A stretch of DNA of 64,000 bases from Annona cherimola (taxonomy: Eukaryota > Streptophyta > Magnoliopsida > Magnoliales > Annonaceae). Below, piece after piece: positions 10,930 to 22,110 of this stretch. The stretch spans positions 11,932,765 to 11,996,764 of the forward strand of contig CM059977.1 of the NCBI GenBank assembly GCA_030490835.1, written 5' to 3'. The notes beneath the pieces were generated by a model. The model made no database searches, was not told the DNA's origin, and was given only the letters and a program-made list of their open reading frames with translations. Made by a program: the position numbers and the translations under genes. Each line of letters begins with the position of its first letter. Position 1 is the stretch's first letter.

Positions 10930-11045
10930 CCAAAAGATCCCTTGCCCTCCATCCATCTGCGAAGTCGCACCTATGAATCAGTAGCTAGCCGACTTTAAAG
11001 GCCATGCGCCACAGGTGTTCGATGCAGTCCTCAAAGAGAGGAAGT
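10930..11045 (+). pseudogene. decayed copy of the duplicated relic found at 18165-18398
   Basis: Blocks CTTGCCCTCCATC, GCTAGCCGAC, CACAGGTGTTCGA and AGTCCTC occur in the same order and spacing as at 18230-18335, with frame-breaking differences. It sits about 470 bp beyond the end of GDSL-1, whereas the better copy lies about 1.8 kb beyond GDSL-2. The two therefore look like downstream parts of the same ancestral tandem unit. Confidence 0.65.
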
Positions 11046-11534
11046 GTCTTGCATTAGAAATATAATGTCAAATTAATTCGACCTGAACTCTTAAAGTCCC
11101 CCACCCCTCTCCCGATTTCACGCATAACCAACTTGGAATTTTTATAACTTTTATCCTGCCCCAGCACCCTACACATCCTTTCTTTTACCAAAAATCACAC
11201 TTTCGAGCCTTTATACTAAGATTAGCGTGGCAGGCTTATATGTTGCTGGACACACGGGTTGCAACAGTGCGGAGACTGTTGTACAACGACAATTTTCAAT
11301 GCAAGATAACATGCTACTTTTGTAGCAAAGGTATCTATCTTTGTGAAATGACTTTTGCGACAGGGCAGTCCACGAATTATCTGATCCGCCTTCCCCGCTG
11401 CCCCTCGTCCTGGTTTCTCAATTGATTGCCCGCATGCACTAGCCACCAAGGGGTCAATTCAACGCATCCATGCCATGCATAACTCCTAGAGAGCTCACAG
11501 CCCATTACCTTCTTGTTATATGGGAAATATTCTA
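11046..11534. other. intergenic, no recognised feature
   Basis: The composition is moderately GC-rich compared with the flanks. Short open frames on both strands show no recognisable motif. Nothing is assigned. Confidence 0.5.
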
Positions 11535-11905
11535 GTGCAGTTGATGCACTATAATTCTCTTGCAAAATGGGACTTATTTGATCATAAAATTAATATTTAC
11601 TCCATTTGTTGTATTTATAATTATTTATTTTATTAACATATTAATTTTCATTCAAATCAAATATATGTATGAACTCCATTTTAAAATAGTACAAAAATAG
11701 TATAATAAAACAGTTTAACGTAATAGATCAAAAAATAGTTTAATGTAAATATTAATTTAAATTTATATTTTCAGCATCTAAACTATTTAAAATATGATTT
11801 TAAATAGATAAATGAATATATATAATTATATTTTAATACGTGCAGAGCTCATTTTATAACAAATTACATCATAATTATGGTGCAATATATTTGCACATAA
11901 AGTAT
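11535..11905. mobile_element. foldback MITE (family B) with terminal hairpins
   Basis: The left end has TAGTGCAgttgaTGCACTA, a perfect small hairpin. The right end has GGTGCAatatatTTGCAC. The interior arms (ATAAAACAGTTTAACGTAATAG; GATTTTAAATAGATAAATGA) recur in the copies at 37540-37770, 37797-38160 and 43230-43590. The target duplication is unclear. Confidence 0.55.
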
Positions 11906-12686
11906 TCTTTATGCGTGTATATAATTCAAGTAGTCTTTTCAAATTATTTCAAAAGGAGTTTTTTTCTCAAGCCGAAAATAATTAGAGAGAGATAAACGGC
12001 ATATCAATGAAAGGAAACTAGCAAGCTAACAAGAGAAGGGTTTACAATTTGAATATTTAGATAGTTTATTTATCATGGTATTCTGACAATTCAAATGTGC
12101 GGCTATATATGGATCGATAATACCATGGCCTATTCGGTAGTTTTCGAAATTCTAGGTATGCATCATATTGGGCCCAAATTCAGAAGAAAAGAAGAAGTTG
12201 CTTTCTCGAACACAAATATATTTTACTTGAAGGGCCCAATAATCGAAGGTGCATGTATCAAGACTCAAACATTAATTATTTGACTCCTAATTATAAAATG
12301 TTAGTGATATAAGAGTTTTTTGCAGATATTTCCAAATGTTTAAACGTTCATATCGCAAGCTATCTGTTAGTTTTCAAAAAATTATAAATACATCATCGCC
12401 TGATGTATTTGTAAAAAGTAGCTTGAAAAAAGTGATTCTGATGCCATCACTGATGCTTTAGCTCCCGCCTCGAACAAATAAATGTAAACTGTTAGTAACT
12501 TTTTGTTTTTTTTTTTGATTAGGTAAACTGTTAGTAACTTGGTAAGAGAACGAATTGATTTTATCAAAAACCCATTGAAGATCATAAGACTGATGTTGAA
12601 TGATGTAAGTGAAATCTGATGGGCCCATTGAAATTAAAGACTCGCCCAAAGACAACACAACATGCATACTACGATGATGTTAAAGT

Positions 12687-12720
12687 ATTACAAGTTGGAC
12701 GATCAAGACGATCACAGCAG
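12687..12720 (+). promoter_or_regulatory. relic of the duplicated GDSL promoter block
   Basis: ATTACAAGTTGGACGATCAA matches the block 142-161 bp upstream of the GDSL-1 start. Here it lies nearly 590 bp from the GDSL-2 ATG because a foldback element sits in between (about 12800-13095). Confidence 0.6.
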
Positions 12721-12799
12721 AACAATGATTTTTATAGCCCACCAATCGTCCGGAGGGGGGTTATGGTTGACGACAAGTGGCCAAGTTAAAATTACAGGG

Positions 12800-13095
12800 G
12801 AGTGATCTATTAGTCCACTTATAACAACTTTTTTTTATTTTTTTCTTCGTATACTTGTTTATTTAAGTGTATTTAATATATAAATTAAGTTTTACCATTT
12901 TTGAATGTATTTATATTTTTTTGAGATTTTTAAAGATCCGTGTATATATATATATATTTAAAATACTCTTATCTTTAAAAATCTAAAAAAAATATGTACA
13001 CATATTTAAAAATAATAAAATTTAGTTTATATGTTAAATATACTTCGATAAATAAATGTATGAAGAAAAAATAAAAAAATTATTATAAATGAGTT
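12800..13095. mobile_element. family A foldback MITE inserted upstream of GDSL-2
   Basis: The arms AAGTGTATTTAATATATAAA..TTTTACCATTTTTG and AAAAATAATAAAATTTAGTTTATATG..TATACTTCGATAAATA are inverted copies around a GTATATATA..TTTAAAATACTCTT centre. The outer ends CCACTTATAA and TTATAAATGAG are weakly inverted. No exact 9-bp duplication was found. It interrupts the homology with the GDSL-1 promoter. Confidence 0.65.
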
Positions 13096-13276
13096 CTTTG
13101 AAGTAACTAAGCGGGACATTTAATTAACCCAAGCCAACGGGATCATCCCTCGTAAATATAACAATATAAAAAGATGTCAGGACAAACCCCCAACCAATCC
13201 ATGCACTTTCATCACATTTGTTTCTCATATTAATTGCGCGGAAAGCTTGCTTGCTTGCTTTCTTGTGTTGTTTGGT

Positions 13277-16200
13277 ATGATGGAGAGAACTGGCCAGGAA
13301 CTCTTCTTCTGTCTCTGCATTCCTTTGCTTTTGCTTGGAGGTTAGAAGAGGAATTTAAGATTTCGTAGATGGTGTACTAAATATCATGGTTTTTAATTCC
13401 AGAAACAAAATTAGTTATTTTGATTTTGCTGTTCACGGTTTCAGTGACTGAAGTGCAAGCGTCAGTTGATCATGGTCACCATCAGGCACCAGCACAGTCC
13501 AATCCAGAAGCTTTCGTGTTCGGTGATTCGTATGCAGATACTGGGAACATAAAGAAACCGATGGGTGGCTCGTGGAAGGAGCCATATGGGATGACCTTCC
13601 CTGCGAAGCCTAGTGGCCGCTACTCTGACGGCAGAGTCATGAATGATTTCTTAGGTGGGTTCCAGTTCTCCTTTTTCTCTCTAACTTCACTCACGATTTC
13701 TTGGGATGGCTAGACTGGAATTATTCTCCAACCCTCTATTAATTAGAAGCTTCTCTTCTTTTGTTTCTCCTATTTATATATGCATATGCAGCCCAGCTAA
13801 TATGGCTGCCCACTTTTCTACTTTCATTTCTTGGAACTTTGGTGCATCTGACAATATAAATGATGTCAAGAGTAGAGTGGATAGATGGAGTTATATGAAG
13901 ATTGGGTTTCCTAGAAGTGGAACTCTACTCTAACTATTACTCCTATTTAGATTTTTATATTTCTCACTCCTCCTGACGCTGATGGCAGACCTTTAAAAAT
14001 CCCCTAGATCACAGACATTCTATTTGCACATGATTTTTAGATCGAGTATATAATTACTATTATAGTGGTAAGGACCCACAAATCCTTCATATGTATATAT
14101 ATGTTTGGCAGCTATAAAGAGCTAACTAGCTTTAATTAATTAATTAAGTGTAAGTGTGGTATTTGGCAACCTTATACTTGGGAATCCGTTCTCGCATCCC
14201 CTTGCTTGGGCACCGAAGCCCGACGATACTGGAGCTGGTATATATACAATCTACCCCGTGCCCAACGTCACCACACAAATCGATTTCTTCCATCACCTGC
14301 TCGAACAGGGTCTATATACAAAGCAGGATCTTCGAAACTCCCTGGCCTTTATCTCCGCTATAGGCAACGACTACACCACTTACGATGCCAGGAATGGCAC
14401 CACACAAATAAGTCCACTGCCTTTCATCTTTACATACTTCATTAATTAATCATCCTCAAGCTTAAATTTGGACAACCATATATACTCATTTCTGTTACTT
14501 CACATAATTTACTGGCATCATGTTTCATTAAATTAATTTTGCTATCCTAGTTAATACATTACACTTCTAATGCATATGTAAGATTACTTGTTGCTTATTT
14601 GTTTCGGGTGTAAATCGGCTTGGGTTGACTCCGGTTGGGGGTAAACATATCCCTAACCCACCTTATAAAATCTTAATTCAATCTTATTTTCCACACCTTA
14701 ACATAATATTATTTTAACCTTATAGAAATAGGTTCGGTTTGAGTTAGAAATCGGGCTAATAAATATATAATATTTAAAAATATTTTGTTTAATTAAATAT
14801 ATTTTAAAATATAAATTTATATGAAAGAATAAAAATTAATTATTTCTATATGAATATTTTTCAATTTATGACTTACACAATGACATAAGTGTTAAATAAT
14901 ATTATTTTAAATCAATAATGTCTAGTTAATTCTTATATATTATATACTAATGTAAAATTATTTATCAATCATTTATTATACTGTATACTAATATATGAAA
15001 TCGGCTCGCGTTGGGTTGAAAATATCCAACACAAACCAATCTACTTTTGAAATTGGATTTATAAAATTTATTTTTTCAAAACGCCTAACCCAACCTTATT
15101 ATAAATCAGGTTGGATTAGTCGAGTTCGAGTTGAAATCAACCCTATTTACACCCCAAGTTTCAAAACAATTGATTGTTTTGAAATATTCAAAATAAGCTT
15201 TTGATTTTCCGATCAATATGAAGATTAAACGAAATTCAATCCATCCAAGATATTCAATAGTTAAAAAACATGATAATGTCTAACCGTTAAATTTTTATCA
15301 CCACTATTAAGTCATTATCCTTGCATGGTTTAGGTAAAGCGTAATTCATTCAATTTTTTTATTTTATTCTTTTACACGCAACTGGAATTATGCATTTTTT
15401 CTTTTGAGTGGCCAGAGCCCAGCTCAATGACAATGCGCTCAACGGGAATCAATCCCGGATGCATTTATATGCTGTTAAAAGCAGAAAAGTTGGTACTCCT
15501 GCAAAGATAAATAGAATTTCGCAAAATAAATACTCCATATGCAAAAAATTATTATTATTTCTAATCCTATTTCCTCTTGACTTGTGAGTTCTGATAGGGT
15601 GAACCAAATTCGTGCGATCTTTAGTCACGCAACTGGCGGCAGACATAAAGCGGCTTAGCGATCAGCGGTAGAAGACGATTGCCGTGAACGGGCCGGAGCC
15701 CGTCGGATGCCTGCCGGCAGCGTCGCAGTCTTCATCAGGATACAAAATTTGCAGTGAGACAGGGAATCAAGTTTCAATTCTTCACAATTTCTTATTGCGG
15801 AATGCGTGGCCCATTTGAACCGAAATATATGGAAATGGATCTAGGGTCGTCATCTTCGATCTCTTCACTGCTTTTAATTCCATTATCCAAAACCCAGGTA
15901 ATTAATGTAATGGAATAACATCACATTTTTAATTCCTCTGATAAACTAATCTAGCTATAGCTATAAATATATTATCTTTATCTTATCTTAACTTCATAAG
16001 ACATGAGCTACACTAATTGACGTTCCGGGTGTTTATAACATACAACTATTATATGATCTGACTAATTATTTCCACACAACCCCCCCCCCCCTCAAACTAA
16101 TATTGCAGGTAATTGGAATTTTAAGCATCCTTTGACACCATGTTGCAAAGGAATTACAAATGCAGACTTATGTGGAGGCGTAGGTGGAAATGGCACCCGA

Positions 16201-16328
16201 GTTGTACGCTGTATGCAAAAAACCAGATACTGCTTTGTTTTGGGACGGTGTTCATCTTTCACAAATGGGTTGAGCTAGCTGCTATTACTTGGTTATTGAA
16301 AACTACCCTGTACGGTATCTCATCCTAG
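13277..16328 (+). pseudogene. GDSL-2, At5g03610-like GDSL esterase pseudogene
   Basis: The five exon relics are at 13277-13340, 13445-13654, about 14167-14407, 15598-15897 and 16109-16328. Exons 1 and 2 are still open: signal peptide, then FVFGDSYADTGN with the nucleophile Ser kept. Exon 3 has lost its acceptor (GGCAAC where GDSL-1 has GGCAG) and its donor (CAA|ATAAGT instead of GTAA). It also has a deletion removing most of block II. Exon 4 has a frameshift near its start and a TAG at 15669-15671 where GDSL-1 reads TTG. Exon 5 has a frameshift near 16200, HL in place of the HP after the catalytic His, and TGA in place of TGG soon after. Five or more independent lesions rule out sequencing error. 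Confidence 0.92.
14602..15160. mobile_element. hAT-type MITE in intron 3 of pseudogene GDSL-2
   Basis: The ends are inverted (CGGGTGTAAATCGG at the left, TATTTACACCCC at the right), with GGTTGGG-type subterminal repeats. Internal blocks such as CTTATAGAAATAGGTTCGGT are the reverse complement of the copy at 752-1321. A short repeated flank (GTTTC) is visible but not a clean 8-bp duplication. Confidence 0.6.
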
Positions 16329-16809
16329 AAACTCCATCTCCGTCCAAGGGCAATCCGTATATCCTTCTATTCGTTTTCCCTTTTACATATCAACAACGAA
16401 GGCTTGTAATGGGATTGTCAGTCCATGTTAATAAGAGTGCGAGTACGTGTTTTGTCTATGCTCTTCGTTTTATACATGGTGTTAATTCTAGTTCTAGTAA
16501 CATACAAGGGGAAACACATAAGAAAGCCTGACGTTCTTTACGGATTGCCAATTAATAAAACGGTTCTGAATATTTTGGTATATATTGGCGAAGAAAACCT
16601 CTAGCTACATCCATAACATAAAATTAAGTATAAATGCACGAAAGGAAAAAGAAAAATTAGCATTTCGACGTTGATATTTTAAGTCTTTTAGAAAAGTAAT
16701 TAGCTACAATAAATAGTCAATCTATTGTACATATAGCATACATGGTTTTTGCTACAGCACAATTTTTTGAGTCTCTGAATTTATTTTTGTTGAAAGTAAA
16801 AAATTGACA
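16329..16809. other. 3' flank of pseudogene GDSL-2
   Basis: The first 150 bp still resemble the GDSL-1 3' flank (GGCTTGTAATgGGATTGTCAG, TTAATAAGAGTGCG), which confirms that the tandem duplication extends past the stop codon. The rest is AT-rich without assignment. Confidence 0.6.
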
Positions 16810-17062
16810 TGATAGGGATGTATTAGGATAATAATACATGTGTGAGGTATTGAGGCTAATAAGCCTAATGGGCCTGAGTTGGTTGGTTGGGCTTATAAAT
16901 AGAGAGAAGATCATGGATTAGAGGAGGATTGATTGGTTTTCTTCTTTCGTTTGTTCTTATATTTCATTTCTGTAAAGGATAGTTAGATAGAATAGTATCT
17001 GGAAAGGGTTTGAGCCCTTTGTAATTCAATGATTCTTTAAATAATTTTTTTGAGTTTTTGCA
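16810..17062. mobile_element. putative solo LTR / TRIM-like repeat
   Basis: The segment starts TG and ends CA and is flanked on both sides by the 7-mer ATTGACA (16803-16809 and 17063-17069). It carries a TATA-like TTATAAATAGAGAG and a downstream T-rich end. A partial second copy is at about 9515-9650. A 7-bp duplication is longer than the usual 4-6 bp for LTR elements, so the assignment is tentative. Confidence 0.45.
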
Positions 17063-17069
17063 ATTGACA

Positions 17070-18164
17070 TTGGATATGATGGAATGGTCATATCATAGAA
17101 AGCCACATTTATATGGCTAAATGTGAGATGAAGCCTCGGTAATATGACTTTTAACAATATTTAACTTTTTTGTGGCTCAAAATGAGTATTTGTGATAATT
17201 TATGTATTCACCTTGGATGTGTTTGAGAAGAGAGAAAAATTAGTAGAATTTTTTTTTGAAATAGATAGGTTAATGCTATGATATGATAGAAGGTAATAAT
17301 TAAGAGTAAAGAAAATAAATTTGAACTAAATAGAATAATTGTATGGAAACATATAAAGAGATGATCATAAAGTAAAACAGTTATATAAAAGAGTATGTGG
17401 AAGAAGTAGAGTTAATTTTTTTTTTTCCTTTTGTCTCCTTGCAAAACACATCCAACATATGTTGGCGCTGAAGTAAAAGAAATTTTAATATATATTTACA
17501 ATATTTTTATCAATTGTAACATCATGAAAGGCCAAAAAAAGTTGTATTCGGCAATAATAAATTTTTTTTGCTATTATTATATATGATATTTAATTATCGA
17601 GAATACTTCTATGAAAGAAGTGATTTCATGAAACCCTTTTCATTTTTGAAATATTGATCTTTAATGAAAAATTCAATCTATTCATTGTATTTAACAACAA
17701 TTTATTTAGCTAGGAGACTAAGTTTTATCCCAATACAATATGTGGCTAGGCTATATTTGCTCAAAAATATGTGCGTTCATGTGTAAATTATGAAAAACGC
17801 TTAGATCCTTTCATACATATGTAACAATATTTTATAAGATCATTTATCTATATATTATTGATATTTTAGATAATTTAGATATTGAAAAAACTACTTTAAA
17901 GTTGATATTTGAATATTAAATCATCTTTTTCCAATGATTTTACACATTTATAGAAGAGAAGTAAAATTAAAAAATAAAAAGGTTTTCAGGATATTATAAA
18001 TAATGCTAAAAACAATGAATAGAGTGTATTTTCTATCAATTATCAAGATTTTAAAAAGAAAAGGAGTTCATAGAAGCATCCCCGTTCTATCGTTACCAAA
18101 TTTCTTTTGGATATGATTTTCCAACGTGTAGCGACAATTTTTTTCGGTTATTAATTTTGTTTTC
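17070..18164. repeat. Tourist-like and family C foldback remnants
   Basis: About 17215-17460 has the Tourist-like pattern (GTGTTTGAGAAGAG, GCTATGATATGATAGAAGGTAATAATTAAGAGTAAAG, ending GCAAAACACATCC). About 17590-18060 aligns with the left part of the foldback element at 20425-20970 (TTTAGCTAGGAGACTAAGTTTTATCC, GTGTAAATTATGAAAAACGCTTAGATC). Confidence 0.5.
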
Positions 18165-18398
18165 TTGACTGTAGGTACTCCAGCAACATTTGGAATATGC
18201 AACATGCAAAATTATTGGAAGAGTCGGAAAGATTCCTCGCCCTCCATCGTTCTCTGGAGCCAGGCCATAAATCGAGTGCTAGCCGACGTTAACAGCAACG
18301 CGTCACAGGTGTTCGACAGAGTCCTCCACAAGCAGAAGGGTCCCGGCCTGATCATTCTCCAATTGGATAATTCACCATCCCTTTTCGATATTATGTAG
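18165..18398 (+). pseudogene. duplicated unrecognised exon-like relic (77 codons)
   Basis: An acceptor-like TTGACTGTAG precedes an open frame ending in TAG. Readable blocks include SPSIVLWSQAINRVLADVNS and GPGLIILQLDNSPSLFDIM. The hydrophobic pattern and final LxxxxSLFDI loosely recall the 'IVIFDLFTAFNSI' end of GDSL exon 4, but this is weak. A broken copy lies at 10930-11045. It could be an exon of a diverged GDSL paralogue or of a neighbouring gene duplicated with the cluster. No function is assigned. Confidence 0.45.
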
Positions 18399-19554
18399 TA
18401 TCACAACTGGGCATAAGCAACCATCCAAAAGCGAAAAAATAAAACACTAAATTTTGTTGCCATTAATATGTTTTGTAGTAGTGTATATACATTTTCAATT
18501 ACAAGTTTGATGAAAATTGCATTAAAGTAATCGCATAGTAATCATCTGCATAATAACAAATCAAGCGATATCCATTTCATGGTCATTGAGACCAACAGCC
18601 CTTCGCGCAGGTAATCTATGAACCTAATAATCACATGTGGATTAACCAGACAAGCATGAGCGATGTTATTTAAGGTACGTTTGGTAACGTGTGTAAAAAT
18701 ATGGGGTAAGAAACTATGGTAATAGGGTTTTCGAGATCCATCATTCCTCAACCAATCATCATACTTTTTCATTTTTATCCTTATATTTAATTATTTTTCA
18801 TATCAACTACCTTCTAACAAACCTATTTATTTCAATTTTATCCCTGCCATTTTATATCAATCGCACAATTTTTAAAATATTTTATTTTCCACTCCCACCC
18901 ATCTTATATTTTCTATGACTTTCACTTTCCCAAAAATTTACTTAAATTAAGCGAGAAGTAAATAATTTGATGGTTTTGATTGACAAAATGGCGTTGAAGC
19001 ATAATTCGCTACCTTTGAACATCTTGTCCCGCGAATAAAACAAAAATCACTCTAACAAGATTATCTGAATTAGCTGCATATAATATAAGTTCGATTGTAA
19101 ATACTTGGCCGTGTAACAGTGGTGACATTTATTCAAATTTTGCCATTATAAATTTTCTCATATGACATTATATGCAGCCAAATTTTAGCTGCAAATAATA
19201 TTTACAAGTAATTTTGTAGATATTATACATGCCGATTTTTTTTTTAAAAAATGTTGTCGATAATTACTTTTATTGTATCCCTGCAATGACTTGCACGCAT
19301 GGCCCTCGAACCTGCCAATCAAGAGCTAGCTATTGCCGGCATTCTAACAAAACTAGATGCTTAGGGCACTCCGAAAGATTCCGTGCAAAACGAAGCCTAC
19401 ATGCTGTCAGCCACACCTAATTATTACCAATATGCATATGCAGATGTAAGATGTTGTGTGGGAAAAGCCAACAGCCGTCCGTCTCGTCCCTTTGTTTTAT
19501 GTTTTTACGAAGCCTCAGCTGTTTCCCGGGAGTAATGTTTTAATGCATCAGTTG
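18399..19554. other. intergenic, one Tourist-like remnant
   Basis: About 18670-18960 has a Tourist-like arrangement (AAGGTACGTTTGGTAACG at the left, the pyrimidine-rich interior TTTTTATCCTTATATTTAATTA). Its right end is not clear. Elsewhere nothing is recognised. Confidence 0.4.
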
Positions 19555-20120
19555 CAAAACTTCATTTTTTAACGTATTTTTCGAAAATATTTTTATAAAA
19601 TTGTTAATTTAAGTGTATTTAATTTATATATTAAGTTTTACTGTTTTTAAAGATGTATAAATATATTTTTTAAAATTTTCAAAAACAAGGGTATTTTAGT
19701 CATTTAAAAATGACTAGAATCTTCTTTATTTTAAAAAATAAATATATATATATCTAAAAATGGTAAATTTTAGTTTATAAATTAAGGGTGTGTTTGGGAA
19801 TGGATAAAACTTTTGATGAAAAGTTGTAGAGAGTAGAAGTTATCAAATGATGTGATATGATAGAGGTAATGATGAGGAATAAATAGGATAAAGTTGAAAT
19901 ATATAAGTTAGTTGTGTTGGTAGTTATGTAGAAATGATTGAAAAGTAAACTAGTTGTATAAAAAAATGTAAAAAAATGATTAAAAAATAAGGTAGTTATG
20001 GAGATTGAAAAATTTTAGATTGAAAAGTTTTAACTTGACAAATTTTACTTATTACCAAATACACCCTAAATACATATATATTAAAAGTTTTAACAAAATT
20101 AAAATTTTTTAAAAATAGAG
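19555..20120. mobile_element. family A foldback MITE split by a nested Tourist MITE
   Basis: The left arm (AATTTAAGTGTATTTAATTTATA..TTTTTAAAGATG) and the inverted right arm (TATCTAAAAATGGTAAA..TTTATAAATTAA) flank a GGGTATTTTAGTCATTTAAA centre. The right arm is interrupted at 19786 by a 281-bp Tourist-like element and resumes at 20070 with ATACATATATATTAAAAG. The foldback element is therefore older than the Tourist insertion. Confidence 0.75.
19786..20066. mobile_element. Tourist-like (PIF/Harbinger) MITE
   Basis: The terminal inverted repeats are GGGTGTGTTTGG and CCAAATACACCC. The target trinucleotide TAA flanks both sides (19783-19785 and 20067-20069). This TIR sequence and a 3-bp TAA duplication are diagnostic of Tourist-like MITEs. 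It encodes nothing. It serves as the reference copy for many degenerate relatives in the window. Confidence 0.85.
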
Positions 20121-20424
20121 TAATTTGCATATATACCCACGTAGTTTCACGAATTGCATATTACCCCTACATAGTATGAGCAAAATTGCATATTACTCTC
20201 ACGACGTTACCTGGCGTTAATACCTCTCCTGATATTTTGCAAAATAATGAAAACATCCTCGTTGGTAATTTTCAGATATACCTACATAGTTTGACGCTAA
20301 TTGCAAATATATCCACATAGTTTCACAAATTGCATACTTTTAGATTATTGCTTTACAGACTTATATATACTCGTCGCCCTATATAAAATGTTATAAAATG
20401 GTAAAGTTTGGTATATAAATGTCG
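20120..20424. repeat. AT-rich repeat of 'untranslated TTGCATATATACCC' type
   Basis: AATTTGCATATATACCCACGTAGTTTCACGAATTGCATA recurs about 190 bp downstream as AATTGCAAATATATCCACATAGTTTCACAAATTGCATA. Weak relatives are near 52820-52920 and 54590-54740. It may be part of another transposon family. Confidence 0.45.
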
Positions 20425-20972
20425 GTCCAGTTTCTATGTAACCTGATTATATAGAAATGAACTCATGTAACCCCTTCAAAATCTAAGATTTTAATCATTA
20501 ATAGAAAATTCAATCTATTTATTGCATTTGACATCATTTGTTTATCTAGGAGACCAAGTTTTATCCTGATCAAGTATGTTTACGGTCCACATTTGTTCAA
20601 AAATATATCTTTATGTGTAAATTATGAAAAATGTTTAGATCTATTTACATATGTATTAGAATGTAATAATACTTTACAAAATCATTTATTCACACAGAAA
20701 TAATATTTTGAACGGTTTAAATGTCGAAAATACTATTTTAAAATTGATGTTTTAGCATTTTTTATAATTTACACATGAATATATATTTTCTAACAAAAAT
20801 ATGGCCCATAAACATACTTGATTAAAATGAAACTTGATCCCCTAAATAAATAAACGACATTAAATACAATGAATGAATTAGATTTTTCATTAAATATCAA
20901 AATTTTAGATTTTGAAGGAGTTATATAACTCCACTTCTATGTAACCTGGTTACATCAAAATGGAGCCTTATA
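20425..20972. mobile_element. foldback MITE (family C)
   Basis: The left arm (20425-20640) and right arm (about 20755-20972) are inverted copies: AAGTTTTATCCTGATCAAGT against ACTTGATTAAAATGAAACTT, and CCTTCAAAATCTAA against TTAGATTTTGAAGG. About 110 bp of non-palindromic sequence lies between them. The right terminus contains the small hairpin ATGTAACCtGGTTACAT. Partial relatives lie at 5590-5800, 17590-18060, 36745-37130 and 43610-44060. Confidence 0.7.
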
Positions 20973-21971
20973 AATTTAATATATTTAGAAAAATATATTT
21001 ATAAAAAATGATAAAATATGCATGTTATGTGGAGGTTACTGACATACAATTGGGATATATTGCATGTGATCAGCACCCTGTACAATATTGTCCAATCAAG
21101 GGATTTGGCTGGCTGATACGGAAAAGACAAGCTCCGCAGTAGCTAAAATGACAAAAATGGAGGAAGAAATCGACAGAAAAGGCCAGAGAATGATATGAAT
21201 ACAAATATATAGTAATGAAAAAAAAGTATTAGATAGATAATTAAAATATCAAATTATATTACAAATTGAAAATTAATGTGGACGTCGATATTTATTATTA
21301 TTCTTTTTCCAAACGGTCCCTTCTTCATTGAGAACTCAATACATAATCAGAGGCCTTCTACATATATCTTTGTTATGTAGATCTGTGCTTGAAATTGTTA
21401 TTATTATTGCTGCTGCACAGTACCTGACAATACCTAATTAATTTGTAAGGAAGCAATAGTTGACCGGAAAAGAGATGAACTGATCATATCTGCGTCACCC
21501 CAACAAATAGAATCTACATACGGACACGTCTGTGTATGGCTACACTTACAAGTTCCAATCAGTACTTGTATACAATGGTTTCTCGAATCTAATTAATTTC
21601 TCCTCCTCGTAATTTATTTTTTTAATCTTTTTTGGATTTTATTTTAGCTAATTAAATGAATATTGATGAGCCATTGAAAAATGCAATACCATTAGGTAGT
21701 TCGTTAATTTATTTTGGACCACAAAATAAAATAAAAAAAAGGTTTATGGGTACCCAATTAAGGGCATAACCGTAATCTAAGTTGATATATATCATTGAAA
21801 GGTGTGGTTTACCCAATTTGATTTCCAATAACGGGACAATATGAAGCACCCAAGCCGATATAACTTCCATAGATATAGGTTAACAATTCTTAATTACAAT
21901 TAGTTTGCTAGCTGTCACTTTTGAGTCCCAATATTGAATAAGACCATGTCGTAGCATGGAGTGGAAGACTG
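20973..21971. other. intergenic upstream of GDSL-3
   Basis: AT-rich, with no coding potential and no clear transposon ends. The last 100 bp is the proximal promoter of GDSL-3. Confidence 0.5.
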
Positions 21972-21977
21972 TATATA
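21972..21977 (+). promoter_or_regulatory. TATA box of GDSL-3
   Basis: TATATA lies in the context CTGTATATACACTCC, resembling the CTATATATACATCC context of GDSL-1. It lies 139 bp before the ATG; the extra distance is mostly a CT repeat. Confidence 0.6.
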
Positions 21978-22004
21978 CACTCCTTCATGGCATGCTCATC
22001 ACAA

Positions 22005-22008
<4 letters not shown>

Positions 22009-22040
<32 letters not shown>
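22009..22040 (+). repeat. (CT)n microsatellite in the GDSL-3 leader
   Basis: About 15-16 CT units lie between the TATA box and the start codon, so they probably form part of the 5' UTR. Pyrimidine-rich CT tracts are common in plant leaders. Confidence 0.85.
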
Positions 22041-22044
<4 letters not shown>

Positions 22045-22110
22045 TTTTCCTTTAGTAGCTAATTATTAGATAAAACTTACTTCTTTTATACGTGTCGGTT
22101 GATCATATAA

